Source: JAFGJQ01 sp964586145
GTDB lineage: Bacteria; Planctomycetota; Phycisphaerae; UBA1845
Direction: 5' to 3'
DNA: 64,000 bases
Assembly (NCBI GenBank): GCA_964586145.1
Contig: CAZPHH010000015.1
Location: forward strand, 1 to 64,000
Shown in pieces: positions 34,825 to 44,281 of this stretch; within the stretch, counting starts at the first letter, position 1, and each line of letters starts with the position of its first letter. A program made the translations under genes and the position numbers. The notes below the pieces were generated by a model, which made no database searches, had not been told where the DNA came from, and saw only the letters and a program-made list of their open reading frames with translations.

Positions 34825-36552
34825 ATGCGTGTCTGCGTTGCCGACCATCGTTGGAGCGGAGTGGCTGTCGTGGCCTTTCTGATCGTCCCGCCGCAGGTAC
34901 CCGCCGCGTCGCCGGACTGGGTGGCCACCGGGCAAGAGGCCATGGTGGCCGCCGACTCGCCCTATGCCTCCGCGGCGGGTCTGGAAATCCTCCAGGCCGG
35001 CGGCAACGCGATGGATGCCGCGACGGCCGTTTCGTTTGCCCTGGCGGTCACGCGGCCGGAGAGCACCGGCCTGGGCGGCGGCGGATTCCTGATTGCCCGG
35101 TTTGCGGATGGGCGCGTGGTCGTGGCCGACTTTCGCGAGACGGCGCCGGCCGCGTCCACGGCGGATATGTTCGTTCGGGCGGTCGCCCGGGACACCCAGG
35201 CACCGCCGCCCAGCCAATACGGCTATCTGGCCGCCGGCGTGCCCGGCCTGCTGCGGGGACGGGTGGAATTGCTGGCTCGCCACGGCACCCTGCCCCTTCC
35301 CAAAGTCCTTCAACCGGCCATCCGCCTCGCCCGCGACGGGTTTGCGGTCGACCAGACTTATGTCGACGACTCCCGCAGCGCCGCCCGGACGTATGAAAAG
35401 TACCCGGCGCTGAAGGAGACCTGCAATTTCGTGTATCGCCGCCATCTCCGGGAGGGCCGGCCCTGGACGGTCGGTGAGCAGCTTCACCAGCCCGAACTCG
35501 CACGATTACTCGAAGGCATCGCCACGCACGGGCCGGAATTCTTCTACGAAGGCCCGGTGGCGGAGGCGTTGGAAAAAACAATGGTCGCCCGGGGCGGCAT
35601 CATGACGGCCGCCGATCTGCGGGGATACCAGGTGCGATATCGCGAACCCCTCCGCAGCACCTATCGCGAGTATGAACTCCTGTTGATGCCCCCGCCCTCT
35701 TCCGGCGGCATCGCGATCGCCGAGACCCTCAACATCCTGGAGACCGTGGACTTGCCGCATCTGCGGCGCGCCGAGCCGATCGTAGCGCACCATTATCTGG
35801 CCGAGGCCATGAAACACGCCTTCGCCGATCGAGCCCGCTGGCTCGGGGATGCGGATTTCGCGGCCGTGCCGACGGCGCATCTGCTGTCCAAGGCGTATGC
35901 CCGCACGCTGGCAGCCCGAATCCAGCCCGACGCCGTCGGGCAGGCCGACGCGTACGGGGCAGTTCAGATTCCCGATGACGCCGGCACGTCCCACTTCTGC
36001 GTGATCGACCGATGGGGCAACTGCGTGGTGAGCACGGAAACGATCAACACGCGATTCGGGTCGCTGGCCGCCGTGGACGAATGGGGCCTGATCCTGAACA
36101 ACGAAATGGACGACTTCACGGCCATTCCCGGTGAGGCCAACCTCTTCGGCCTGCGTCAGTCGGCCCGGAACGAGGTGGCGCCCGGCAAGCGACCTCTATC
36201 GAGCATGAGTCCGACGATCGTGCTGCGGGACGGCAGGCCGTACCTGCTCATCGGGGGCTCCGGCGGTCCGAGGATCATCTCATCGGTGCTCAACGTGATG
36301 CTCGGCGTGCTGGACGGGCAGCAGACCCTGGAGGAGGCCATGACAGGCCCCCGCCTGCACCACCAGTGGATGCCGGACGAGGTCCAGTTCCGTTCGGCCG
36401 TCTCCGAGGAGATCGTTATCGGCCTGAAGAAGTTCGGCCACACGATTTCCGATAAGCGTGGAACGGGCATTGTCCAGGCCGTCGCCGTGCAAGGCAGCGG
36501 AGTCGCAGGCGCCTGCGATCCGCTCAAAGGCGGCATACCGGCGGGCTACTAG
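34825..36552 (+). CDS. ggt: Gamma-glutamyltranspeptidase
   Basis: A 575-residue Ntn-hydrolase that cleaves the gamma-glutamyl bond of glutathione and related peptides, usually periplasmic or secreted. A signal sequence ends in PPQVPAAS. The autocatalytic threonine is in GTSHFCVID, where the precursor is cut into large and small subunits. NNEMDDF, GKRPLSSMSPTIV and GGSGGPRIISS are the conserved small-subunit motifs. GGAGG lies 9 bases before the ATG at 34825; the in-frame ATG at 34816 would overlap that site. It appears to be a single-gene unit with its own promoter. Confidence 0.95.
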   Translation: MRVCVADHRWSGVAVVAFLIVPPQVPAASPDWVATGQEAMVAADSPYASAAGLEILQAGGNAMDAATAVSFALAVTRPESTGLGGGGFLIARFADGRVVVADFRETAPAASTADMFVRAVARDTQAPPPSQYGYLAAGVPGLLRGRVELLARHGTLPLPKVLQPAIRLARDGFAVDQTYVDDSRSAARTYEKYPALKETCNFVYRRHLREGRPWTVGEQLHQPELARLLEGIATHGPEFFYEGPVAEALEKTMVARGGIMTAADLRGYQVRYREPLRSTYREYELLLMPPPSSGGIAIAETLNILETVDLPHLRRAEPIVAHHYLAEAMKHAFADRARWLGDADFAAVPTAHLLSKAYARTLAARIQPDAVGQADAYGAVQIPDDAGTSHFCVIDRWGNCVVSTETINTRFGSLAAVDEWGLILNNEMDDFTAIPGEANLFGLRQSARNEVAPGKRPLSSMSPTIVLRDGRPYLLIGGSGGPRIISSVLNVMLGVLDGQQTLEEAMTGPRLHHQWMPDEVQFRSAVSEEIVIGLKKFGHTISDKRGTGIVQAVAVQGSGVAGACDPLKGGIPAGY

Positions 36553-36750
36553 CCCTGTCCTCGCGGGTCCATGTGCCCGGGGCCTGCATATCGGCCCGAC
36601 GGAAAACCGCGGCGGCGACACCGACGTCTGGACTCGGCGGCCTCAGGACCGTAGACTCGGATGTAGGCGCAGTTCCCGTCTTCGACGGCGAAAACACCGT
36701 TTTCCTGACACGACGGTGCATATTGGGCGGTCTCGCCGGACCGGGCGACC

Positions 36751-37557
36751 ATGAACGAAGGCCCTGACATCCCCCGCCAGTTCCCCCTGGTGCCCGACAC
36801 CGCACCCAAGGTGCAGCTATCGGTCCTGCGGGGGCCCGGCGCGGGGGCCACCATCCGTCTGCGTCGGATTGTCTCGCTGATCGGTTCCCGGCCGGGATGC
36901 AAGGTGTCCCTGAATCACCGGGGCGTGGCCGCGGTCCACTGCGCCGTGGTGAACACCGGCGCCGAGGTGTTCGCCCGCGACCTGGTGACGGACACCAAGA
37001 CGTATCTCAACGATCTGCCCCTGGAGTGCGAGCGCCTGGGGGACGGCGACGTGCTGAAGATCGCCCAATGGGAACTGGCCGTACATATCCAGGAACGATC
37101 CCTGGGCGACGCGGCGGATGACGCCAGTTTGCTTGACCTGGAGCCGACGCAGGCGGTGGCGCTGCAGGTGGCGGACAACGGACAGCTCACCAGGCTCCGC
37201 CGCGACGTGTGCGTGGTCGGCCGCAAGTCCGGCTGCGATGTTCTGGTTCAGCACCAGCACGTGTCCCGGGCCCACGCGCTGATCGCCACGTATATGGGAC
37301 AGCCATCGGTGTTCGACCTGCTCAGCAGTAACGGCCTCCAGCTCAATGACAAGCCGGTGGTTTTCGCCCCCATCTACTCCGGAGACCGTCTCCAGGTCGG
37401 CGAAGCCGCTCTGCGCGTGGTGATTCCGAACCAGGTTGCGCGGCAGGCCGCGGCCCCCGACAACGCGGACGTGGATACGACGGTCATTCGGCTGGATGAT
37501 GAGGACGACCAGGTGGACATCCGCGCCGCCGAGATTGACCCGCGCTCGCCGTTCTGA
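36751..37557 (+). CDS. Protein with two FHA domains
   Basis: A 268-residue cytosolic protein with two forkhead-associated folds. Residues about 24-115 form the first (LRRIVSLIGSRPGCKVSL, with a partly decayed SxxH), and about 135-225 the second (CVVGRKSGCDVLVQHQHVSRAHALI, then LLSSNGLQLND). Only the second keeps the R, SRxH and N residues that bind phosphothreonine, so it is the likely binding module. FHA proteins commonly read out Ser/Thr kinases like the one at 100-2616, but no link is shown. The acidic C-terminus is low-complexity. It converges with the symporter gene. Confidence 0.88.
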   Translation: MNEGPDIPRQFPLVPDTAPKVQLSVLRGPGAGATIRLRRIVSLIGSRPGCKVSLNHRGVAAVHCAVVNTGAEVFARDLVTDTKTYLNDLPLECERLGDGDVLKIAQWELAVHIQERSLGDAADDASLLDLEPTQAVALQVADNGQLTRLRRDVCVVGRKSGCDVLVQHQHVSRAHALIATYMGQPSVFDLLSSNGLQLNDKPVVFAPIYSGDRLQVGEAALRVVIPNQVARQAAAPDNADVDTTVIRLDDEDDQVDIRAAEIDPRSPF

Positions 37558-37575
37558 CCTCTGTCGTGCCGCGCT

Positions 37576-39378
37576 CTACGCGGGCGCGCTCCCCCCTGCC
37601 GGGGACCGCTTTCGGGCACAGCACCATACGAGCACGGACGCCAGAATCGCCACACCCCCGGCCAGCAGCGCATCGCGGTATTCGAGCAGAACGAGCTTCC
37701 CCACGAAGAACATAACGGCGTACAGGGCCAGCGCGCTGCCCAGCCACAGGGCGACCACGCCCGCCACACCCCGGTCCCGTGGCACGTCCGGACAGGCCCG
37801 GGCCACCGGCCCCCACAGGTACGCAACGGGGCGGATCCGCCGGTAGAACGCTTCCAGCTTGGCCGGATGGGTCGGCGACGTGAGGAACGTTGCCAGAAGC
37901 CAGGTTGGTGTGCAGATGGAGACCGTGATGAGGATTCGCTGGGCGCCGGACAACTCAAGGCCATACCGCCGGTCCAGATAGGGCAGGGCAGTCGTTACGA
38001 TGAGGGAGGCCATCATGGCCGAGATCTCGGACCACGCGTTCACCCGCCACCACAACCAGCGCAACATCAGCACCATTCCGATGCCGGCCTGAAGATTGAA
38101 GAGAGTGAGGACGGCTTTCTCAATGCTGGTCATGTAGTAGGCAACGACGATGGCCAGGGCCGCATACACAAGCACGGACACGCGGGCGACGCGAACACAC
38201 TGCCGCTCGGTTGCAGAGGGCACGAGGAACCGACGGTAGATGTCCGTCACAAAATACGAGGCGTTCCAGTTCAGATGCGTGTCCACCGTGGACATGAACG
38301 CCGCCAGCAGGGAGGCAATGAGAATCCCCCGAATGCCCGCCGGCAGAATTTCCATCAGGAGCTTCGGGTAGCCGGACTCGGGGTCTTCGAGGCCCGGGTA
38401 CCGCAGGAAGGCAACCAGCCCCACCACGATCCACGGCCAGGGCCGCAGTGCGAAATGAGCGATGCTGTACCAGATTGCGGTGAGGGTGGAGTCTTTCTCC
38501 GATCGTGTGCTGAACATGCGTTGGGCCGCAAAGCCTCCGCAGTCGCCCCACCACAGGATTCCCAGAAACACCGCGAAGGTCGTGATCGGCATCCACTGGG
38601 AGTTCGACTCCGGAAGAAAATTGAGGGCCGCCACGGCCCGGTCTGATCCGAACTGCTCCAGCAGTCGAAGCTTGATGTCTTCCATGCCGCCGACCGACTG
38701 GACCGCCATCATTGCGAAGACCACCGCCCCGATCATCGCGATGACAAACTGGAGAAGGTCGGTGACCACGATTCCCCAGAATCCGGAAAGCACCGTGTAC
38801 AGCGTGGCGATTCCGAAAAGCGACAACAACACGATCCATTTCCACACATCGATGGACCCGGGCGCGGCGCCCAGCGACGCTTCCACGCTCGCCTGCAGAG
38901 ACTCCGCCCAGGCCGGACGCCCGAGCGTCGCGGTGACGATTTTCTGCATGGCCAGCATGACCCACGCCAGCGTACACGTGCTGAAGATGAGCGAGGTGTA
39001 GACGGCCTTGAAGCCGCGGAGGAAGCTCGCCGCCCGGCCGGAATAGCGAAGCTCGATGAACTCCGCGTCAGTCGTCAGCCCGGCCCGTCGCCAGAGCCGG
39101 GCGAAGAACACGACGGCCAGCGCCCACGCGACCGCCTGGTTCCACCACAGCCAGTTGCCGGCAATCCCCTTGGTCGCGACAAGGCCCGCCACGAACAACG
39201 GCGTGTCCGCGGCAAAAGAAGTGGCCACCAGCGACGTTCCGGCCAGCCACCACGGCAGGTTCCGGCCCGCCACGAAATACTCCGCGACGCTCCCACTGGC
39301 ACGCTTGATGAAGGCGATCCCGATGGCCGTGACGACCACCACATAGAGACCGATGATCGCCCAGTCGAGCCAGTGCAT
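37576..39378 (-). CDS. Sodium/solute symporter (SSS family)
   Basis: A 600-residue membrane protein with about 13 helices. Family marks include YFVAGRNLPWWLAGTSLVAT, FAADTPLFVAG, TLYTVLSGFWGIVVTDLLQF and GILIASLLAAFMSTVDTHLNW, typical of the SSS group that imports sugars, sialic acids or similar solutes with sodium. ATG at 39378 shares its A with the stop of the upstream gene (TGATG), so it is translationally coupled to the dockerin protein. It is the last gene of a minus-strand array with a ROK regulator, pointing to a saccharide or its derivative as substrate. Confidence 0.92.
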   Translation of the reverse strand: MHWLDWAIIGLYVVVVTAIGIAFIKRASGSVAEYFVAGRNLPWWLAGTSLVATSFAADTPLFVAGLVATKGIAGNWLWWNQAVAWALAVVFFARLWRRAGLTTDAEFIELRYSGRAASFLRGFKAVYTSLIFSTCTLAWVMLAMQKIVTATLGRPAWAESLQASVEASLGAAPGSIDVWKWIVLLSLFGIATLYTVLSGFWGIVVTDLLQFVIAMIGAVVFAMMAVQSVGGMEDIKLRLLEQFGSDRAVAALNFLPESNSQWMPITTFAVFLGILWWGDCGGFAAQRMFSTRSEKDSTLTAIWYSIAHFALRPWPWIVVGLVAFLRYPGLEDPESGYPKLLMEILPAGIRGILIASLLAAFMSTVDTHLNWNASYFVTDIYRRFLVPSATERQCVRVARVSVLVYAALAIVVAYYMTSIEKAVLTLFNLQAGIGMVLMLRWLWWRVNAWSEISAMMASLIVTTALPYLDRRYGLELSGAQRILITVSICTPTWLLATFLTSPTHPAKLEAFYRRIRPVAYLWGPVARACPDVPRDRGVAGVVALWLGSALALYAVMFFVGKLVLLEYRDALLAGGVAILASVLVWCCARKRSPAGGSAPA

Positions 39379-41099
39379 CAGCGCTCGCACCCCGGAGGAA
39401 CGGGCTCACCCGCGTCTGCCCCGGTGAAGCAGACCGCCAGCAGCGCGAAGTCCGCCAGATCGGCGACGCCGTCGCCGCTCAGGTCAGCATCCCGGGCCAG
39501 CCCCACGGCCTCGACCGTCGGCCCGCCGAGATGCGCCACCCAGGATGTGTAGTCGCTCAGATCCACGTCGCCGTCGCCGTCCCAGTCGGCAATGTTACCG
39601 GGGTTCGGAGCATAGCCGGCCCAACTGTCGTAGTGGAAGACGCTGAACCCGTCCAGCGCGGCAAGACGAGGGGGGCTCAGACGCACGTGGAACTCCTCCA
39701 GGGTCATGGTCATGGCCGCGTTGGGCGTCGGACCGTCGTCCGCGAAGCTGTTGTTGGGGTGCTCGGGCGGCACGTGGTGGATGTCCGCACCGAGCTGGAT
39801 CCGCCGGCCCTTCCCGGCGGCCATGTCCAGTTCGGGGATCGTCACGTTCGCCAGGGCCGTCGCCGTGTCGTAGTAGCTCATCAGCACGACGTCGTCGACC
39901 AGGTCGAGCGTGTGCTCCAGGAAATACTGTGTCACTCCTCCGTACGCGAACGGGGATGGCAGCATGCCGGCCGTGTCGAAATGCGTGGAGAGATCCACGC
40001 CGATGTCCATCGCAGACGCGCCGTTCTCATCGAGGTGCGCCCGGGCGTTCACCAGCACGTTGTCGAAGTAATTCCGCGCCACCTGCTGTCGCTGCGATTC
40101 CGTCCCGCCCCACGTGGAGTGCAGCCAGAACTCAATGTCAAAATGGATCGCGTCGAAATCGTCGGTGGCGTCGCCCGGGGTGGCCTCGTGCAGGGCGAGC
40201 ACCTGGTCAATCCGCAGCCGGACCAGGGCCGGATGGTCCTGCCAATCCGTACCGTCCAGCAGGGCCTCAATGCGAATGCCGCTGGCGTGACATGCGGAGA
40301 TGAACGTTCGCAGATTCGCCTTCGCTTCGTCACTGCCCAGGGCCCAGACGCCGTACGCACCGCAGTAAATGCGGTTCACGCCCTCGCGCGCGCAGAAATC
40401 CAGCACCGCCTGCGAGGCGGCCTGGCTCTCGAAGGTGCTGCCCGCGTAGAACCACATAGCCCGGACGGCGTCCCCATCCGGCGGCGGGCGCAGGGAAACG
40501 GGCGTCAACGTGTAGCCGGCCCCGCCCCCGAAAACCGCGATGATCTCATCGAAATCGAAGCGGGCGCTGCCCGTCTGGCCGTTCTTCTCTGCAATCAGCT
40601 TGGGGGTGCCCGATGCCAAATCCAGCGATCCGGACCCCGCGGTGCGCGTCAGCGTGGCAAGGTCAAACTCGTACGTCTGATACGCGCTTCCCAGCGTCAC
40701 GCTTGCCGATGAGAACTCCGTTCCGCCCGGCAGGTCCAGGGCGAACCGCAGTTTGGGCGTTCCCGTGTGGCCGGACAGCCCCACCATCCGCGCATCGACC
40801 CTCACCGCCACGAAGCCGCTCAGGTCCACCACGTTCGTGGCGATGTCACCGATGCCCCACGTGGACGAGCCCCAATCCACGGTGTGGAAGGCGCCGTTTC
40901 CGACCGATCCGTCCGCGATCACGCCGCGGTCGATGGTTCCAGCCCCGAACGCGCTCCAGTTCGCACGCGGGTTGTAGCTCCCCACCGGGGCGGAGTTGAA
41001 ATTCTCGATCACCTGATCGGCGCCCGCAGGGACCGCCGCTGCAACCAGCACGCCGACCCATGCCAACGCGCGATATGTTTCCCATCCGTGTGTACGCAT
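39378..41099 (-). CDS. Secreted TIM-barrel-like protein with beta module and dockerin
   Basis: A 573-residue secreted protein. After a signal peptide (about 1-28), residues 29-205 form a beta-sandwich module shared with the proteins at 43628-44215 and 44282-45727 (NWSAFGAGTIDRG, VDLSGFVAVRVDAR). Residues about 215-500 resemble a TIM barrel, with FCAREGVNRIYCG, ALLDGTDW and IHFDIEFW, the last probably holding acidic active-site residues. The C-terminus has two calcium loops (DWDGDGDVDLSDY and DLSGDGVADLADF) as in dockerins. CGAGG lies 6 bases before the ATG at 41099. A glycosidase role is plausible; no family is assigned. Confidence 0.8.
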   Translation of the reverse strand: MRTHGWETYRALAWVGVLVAAAVPAGADQVIENFNSAPVGSYNPRANWSAFGAGTIDRGVIADGSVGNGAFHTVDWGSSTWGIGDIATNVVDLSGFVAVRVDARMVGLSGHTGTPKLRFALDLPGGTEFSSASVTLGSAYQTYEFDLATLTRTAGSGSLDLASGTPKLIAEKNGQTGSARFDFDEIIAVFGGGAGYTLTPVSLRPPPDGDAVRAMWFYAGSTFESQAASQAVLDFCAREGVNRIYCGAYGVWALGSDEAKANLRTFISACHASGIRIEALLDGTDWQDHPALVRLRIDQVLALHEATPGDATDDFDAIHFDIEFWLHSTWGGTESQRQQVARNYFDNVLVNARAHLDENGASAMDIGVDLSTHFDTAGMLPSPFAYGGVTQYFLEHTLDLVDDVVLMSYYDTATALANVTIPELDMAAGKGRRIQLGADIHHVPPEHPNNSFADDGPTPNAAMTMTLEEFHVRLSPPRLAALDGFSVFHYDSWAGYAPNPGNIADWDGDGDVDLSDYTSWVAHLGGPTVEAVGLARDADLSGDGVADLADFALLAVCFTGADAGEPVPPGCER

Positions 41100-41157
41100 C
41101 GAGTGCCTCGTTCCTCCCGCAAACACGCCTTCCGCGGGCGTGCGCTGCTCATGGATG

Positions 41158-42012
41158 TTACAGCCCCCCGGGGGGCAGGCTGTTCCTGTCCGTCCACCGG
41201 GTCCAACTCACTTCATCGTACCGCACGTCCATGGGTCGCCGCGACACGACGTGCGTGTCCATGGCCATGGCGTTCAGCCGTCCCCCATGCCGATTCCCGA
41301 TGATGCGTCGATTCGCCTGCGCCTTGGGCGCCGGCGTGCCGTCCATCTGTCGATAGCCGTAGAAGAAGTTCTCCCGATTGTACCGCCACCCCGGGTCGGA
41401 CACGCTCGTGATGGGATTGTGATTGTCCATCAGTCCGATCACGGCGCTCGGCCGCTTACAGAAGTCGACCTTCTGGATGAACCCCGGCAGCGGGGGCGGC
41501 GGGCTGATGCGGCCGCGATCGATCTCGTCGTTCGGCCCCGGGCGCTGCATTTCCTCATTGTAGGCGTAGCTGCCCCCGACCTCCACACGGTCCACGGTGT
41601 GCGTCGTGCCGTTCCAGTTGCGGATGGCCCGCGGGGCCTTCTCGGAGGGACACAGGAACACGGACGGTCCGCTGTCTCGGATCACCGCCCCGCTGTCCGC
41701 ATACGCGTTGAGGCCCTGGTGGATGATCTTTCCGTCGAAGAACATCCGCGGCCAGCGATTCTGCGTGGCGAGCGAGTCGACGGGCGCGGGCCAGACGCCG
41801 CCGTACAGCTCCGCGTACTGGACGAACGCCTGTCCCATGCTGCGCAGGTTGGCCTTGCACGACACGTCCTTGGCCTGGTCGCGGGCCCTTCGCAGACTCG
41901 GCAGCAGAATCGAGATGAGCAGGGCGATGATCGACACCACCACGAGAAGCTCGATCAAGGTGAACGCGCAGTGCCTTGCTCGCGACGGTCCGGCAGCAAC
42001 TCGACCTCTCAT
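41158..42012 (-). CDS. Prepilin-type secreted protein, planctomycete kind
   Basis: A 284-residue protein with an N-terminal type IV/type II prepilin signal: basic residues, then FTLIELLVVVSIIALLISIL. Near the C-terminus RHGGRLNAMAMDTH resembles the H-x9-DG motif of large pseudopilin-like proteins that are very abundant in planctomycetes. The middle has CPSEKAPRAIRNW, another family trait. GGAGG lies 7 bases before the ATG, which overlaps the upstream stop as ATGA. It sits between two TIM-barrel-like genes in one operon, so it may help secrete or display them; this is inference. Confidence 0.85.
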   Translation of the reverse strand: MRGRVAAGPSRARHCAFTLIELLVVVSIIALLISILLPSLRRARDQAKDVSCKANLRSMGQAFVQYAELYGGVWPAPVDSLATQNRWPRMFFDGKIIHQGLNAYADSGAVIRDSGPSVFLCPSEKAPRAIRNWNGTTHTVDRVEVGGSYAYNEEMQRPGPNDEIDRGRISPPPPLPGFIQKVDFCKRPSAVIGLMDNHNPITSVSDPGWRYNRENFFYGYRQMDGTPAPKAQANRRIIGNRHGGRLNAMAMDTHVVSRRPMDVRYDEVSWTRWTDRNSLPPGGL

Positions 42013-43517
42013 GGGTTTTCCTCCATCGTGCGATAATACTTGTAGGCATGAATGGCCAGCCCCGCGCATCCGGCCGTTTGGGCCAGCACGTACTCCAACG
42101 TCTCCAGTTGCTCGGCGAAATAGCTTCGCGGATAACAGCCGAACGTGATTCCCTTCTCCACCAGCGGCCCCGTTCCCAGCTCGACGGCGGCAAACACGGG
42201 CACACCGAGCCGATGCCCCAGCTCGAACTCCGTCCGGCAGCACGCCACCACCCCGTTTACGCCGGTCACCCGCTCCCGGTACGACATGATCCCCACGTTC
42301 TGAACCAGCGCGAACAGCGCCTCCAGCAGCGGCACGTCCCCCTTCGGACCCGCCACCGTGAAGGCGGCGTTCCCGTCGGCGTCACACAAATCCCACCAGA
42401 ACGGGATGTCCACGCCGTAGACCATCCCGGCCGCGTCGCAGCGGCGACGCAGTTCCCGATTCAACGTGATGAAATCCGCCAGCAGCTCACGCCGCGCCGC
42501 CGGGTCTTTCCACTCGGGCAGCACGTACGGCTCGTTATCCATGTGGACAGCCGGGTAGCGGCCTTCCGGACGCCCCTCGCGGTTGAAGCCGTCCAGAGCG
42601 TCCAAGAGTTTGAACAGTCTTGCGTGGTTGCGGGCAAAGACGAAATCCGGCGCTCCGTCCAGGGCATGCACCGTCACCCCGGCCTTGTGCGCCGCCGCAT
42701 TGAACTGACGCTGTTCCGCCACATGGTGAAGCACAATCCCATCGTTCTGGTAGTCGTAGGGGACCTGGCAGAAGAGGTCTGTGATCCCCTGCCGCCGGCA
42801 GAACGCCAGCAGCGCCTCTCGCTCCGCCGGGTCCGGGAGAATGCGGGCGGTCTCCCACACCCACATCGCCTTTCGCAGCGGGTGGGCCGCAGGCGCCGGG
42901 GTGGCCGGGGCCGCGGTTGCATCGGACGAAGCACCGAAGGCCGCCTGATCGATCGCCACCCAGCCCGCGCCCGGTCCCTCCAGCAGCACCCGAACGGCGC
43001 CGACGCCGGGCGGACCCTGCACATCGGGCGGCAGCGGGAACACGTGCGTCGACCAGGACGTGGCACTCAGATCGTCCGCCGCCAACCGGCCGATCTCGGT
43101 CCCGACGCGCTCCAGCCCGTCAAACGGGCCATGCACCACCTCCACCCGCACCCGCCGAGCCCCCGGCTCCCCGAGCAGCCGCAGAAGCAGATGAGGCACG
43201 GCCGACACGTCGAGCGGCCGCGGCGTGACACCCGGCCGGTTGTCAAACAAGGGAATCACACCCCCGACCCCGCCGGACGGGGCAGAGGCCTGAACGTCGA
43301 TCCGCCAACTTCGGACCGCCGGCGCGCCGAATGCAGCGATGCGATCTGTGACCGCGGTCGGAGCGCCGCCGATGCACTGGAAGTACCCTCCCAGCGAGGA
43401 TTCGACGCCGCCCTGAAAGTCGGCCACGAGCAGCACGCTCCCGTGGTCTGCGGACAACACCGGCATCCCCATGCCCGCCGTCGCACTCATACACACGACC
43501 AGCCACTTGCGCGTCAT
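42009..43517 (-). CDS. Secreted TIM-barrel-like protein, related to its neighbour
   Basis: A 502-residue protein with a signal peptide (about 1-23), a beta-rich N-terminal region to about 210, and a TIM-barrel-like part from about 215 to the end. AMWVWETARI, FCRRQGITDLFCQVPYD, HALDGAPDF and PAVHMDNEPYV line up with the equivalent stretches in the protein at 39378-41099, so the two catalytic parts are homologous. The aspartate and glutamate in HMDNEPY may be catalytic. It lacks a dockerin. Its stop overlaps the start of the prepilin-type gene. Family and substrate are unknown. Confidence 0.75.
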   Translation of the reverse strand: MTRKWLVVCMSATAGMGMPVLSADHGSVLLVADFQGGVESSLGGYFQCIGGAPTAVTDRIAAFGAPAVRSWRIDVQASAPSGGVGGVIPLFDNRPGVTPRPLDVSAVPHLLLRLLGEPGARRVRVEVVHGPFDGLERVGTEIGRLAADDLSATSWSTHVFPLPPDVQGPPGVGAVRVLLEGPGAGWVAIDQAAFGASSDATAAPATPAPAAHPLRKAMWVWETARILPDPAEREALLAFCRRQGITDLFCQVPYDYQNDGIVLHHVAEQRQFNAAAHKAGVTVHALDGAPDFVFARNHARLFKLLDALDGFNREGRPEGRYPAVHMDNEPYVLPEWKDPAARRELLADFITLNRELRRRCDAAGMVYGVDIPFWWDLCDADGNAAFTVAGPKGDVPLLEALFALVQNVGIMSYRERVTGVNGVVACCRTEFELGHRLGVPVFAAVELGTGPLVEKGITFGCYPRSYFAEQLETLEYVLAQTAGCAGLAIHAYKYYRTMEENP

Positions 43518-43627
43518 TGGTCCGTCACCTCACGACGTTCAGGCCCATCTCACACGGTGCGACCATTCGGGAGTTGCGTCGATGCCGCACCCGGGAGACG
43601 TCAGCCCGTCCCGCGCGTGCCCGCCTC

Positions 43628-44215
43628 TCAGCGACGACGAGCCGCGATCAACAGCCCCAGACTCATCAGCACGAGCGAAGCGGGCTCGGGAATTCCGGTG
43701 ATCTGATCGTAGTTGAATTCCCCGATGCCCGTGCCGCCCGTCGGCGCGCTCAGAATCCGCAGCTTGATGATGGAGCTGCTCAGGTCCACGCCCGGCGCAA
43801 TCGCGGCGAAGTCGATGCTGAGCGTCTGGTACTCGCTCGTCAGCGTCACGGCCGGCGCGTAGTACTCCACGCCCGCCACCTCGATACCGATGTCCAGTTC
43901 GGCCACGCCGGTGATGGGCGTGTATCCCGGAATGTCGCGCCACCGGGCGTCCACGCTCAGGCCCGTGTAGGCCGACAGATCGACGCCGGCCGGCGATACG
44001 TCAATGATCCCCCAGCCGCCCAGTCCGAAATCCGCCGAATGGAACCGACCCTGCCCCACCGAGCCGTCCGGGATCATCCCGCTGTCCGTGGTGGGCGCAC
44101 CGAACGAGCCCCAGCCCTGCGGGCCCGACTCGAAATCAAACAAGACACCTGCCGAGCCGACCGAGGCGAAGAGCAGGACCGCCGCGGTGGCTCCCATCGT
44201 TGCTGCTTTCATCAT
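43628..44215 (-). CDS. PEP-CTERM protein made of one beta module
   Basis: A 195-residue secreted protein. After a signal peptide, almost the whole chain is one beta-sandwich module that starts VLFDFESGPQGWGSFG and includes GQGRFHSADFGLGGWGI and VDLSAYTGLSVDAR. The C-terminus is a classic PEP-CTERM sorting signal: PEPASLVLM, a hydrophobic helix and terminal RRR. That signal is cut by an exosortase in species that make exopolysaccharide. GGAGG lies 5 bases before the ATG at 44215. It belongs to the minus-strand array; the same module is found in two neighbours. Confidence 0.85.
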   Translation of the reverse strand: MMKAATMGATAAVLLFASVGSAGVLFDFESGPQGWGSFGAPTTDSGMIPDGSVGQGRFHSADFGLGGWGIIDVSPAGVDLSAYTGLSVDARWRDIPGYTPITGVAELDIGIEVAGVEYYAPAVTLTSEYQTLSIDFAAIAPGVDLSSSIIKLRILSAPTGGTGIGEFNYDQITGIPEPASLVLMSLGLLIAARRR

Positions 44216-44281
44216 TCCGTCCTCCATCGAGAGAGTGCAGAGAGAGCGGGCGCCGCGCTGGCGCCCGTACCATATCCATGC

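Noticed and set aside
34714..35487. A possible 258-residue N-terminal extension of SelB
   Set aside because: The frame is open, but it overlaps the ggt promoter and gene on the other strand, and SelB proteins begin just before the GHIDHGKT motif.
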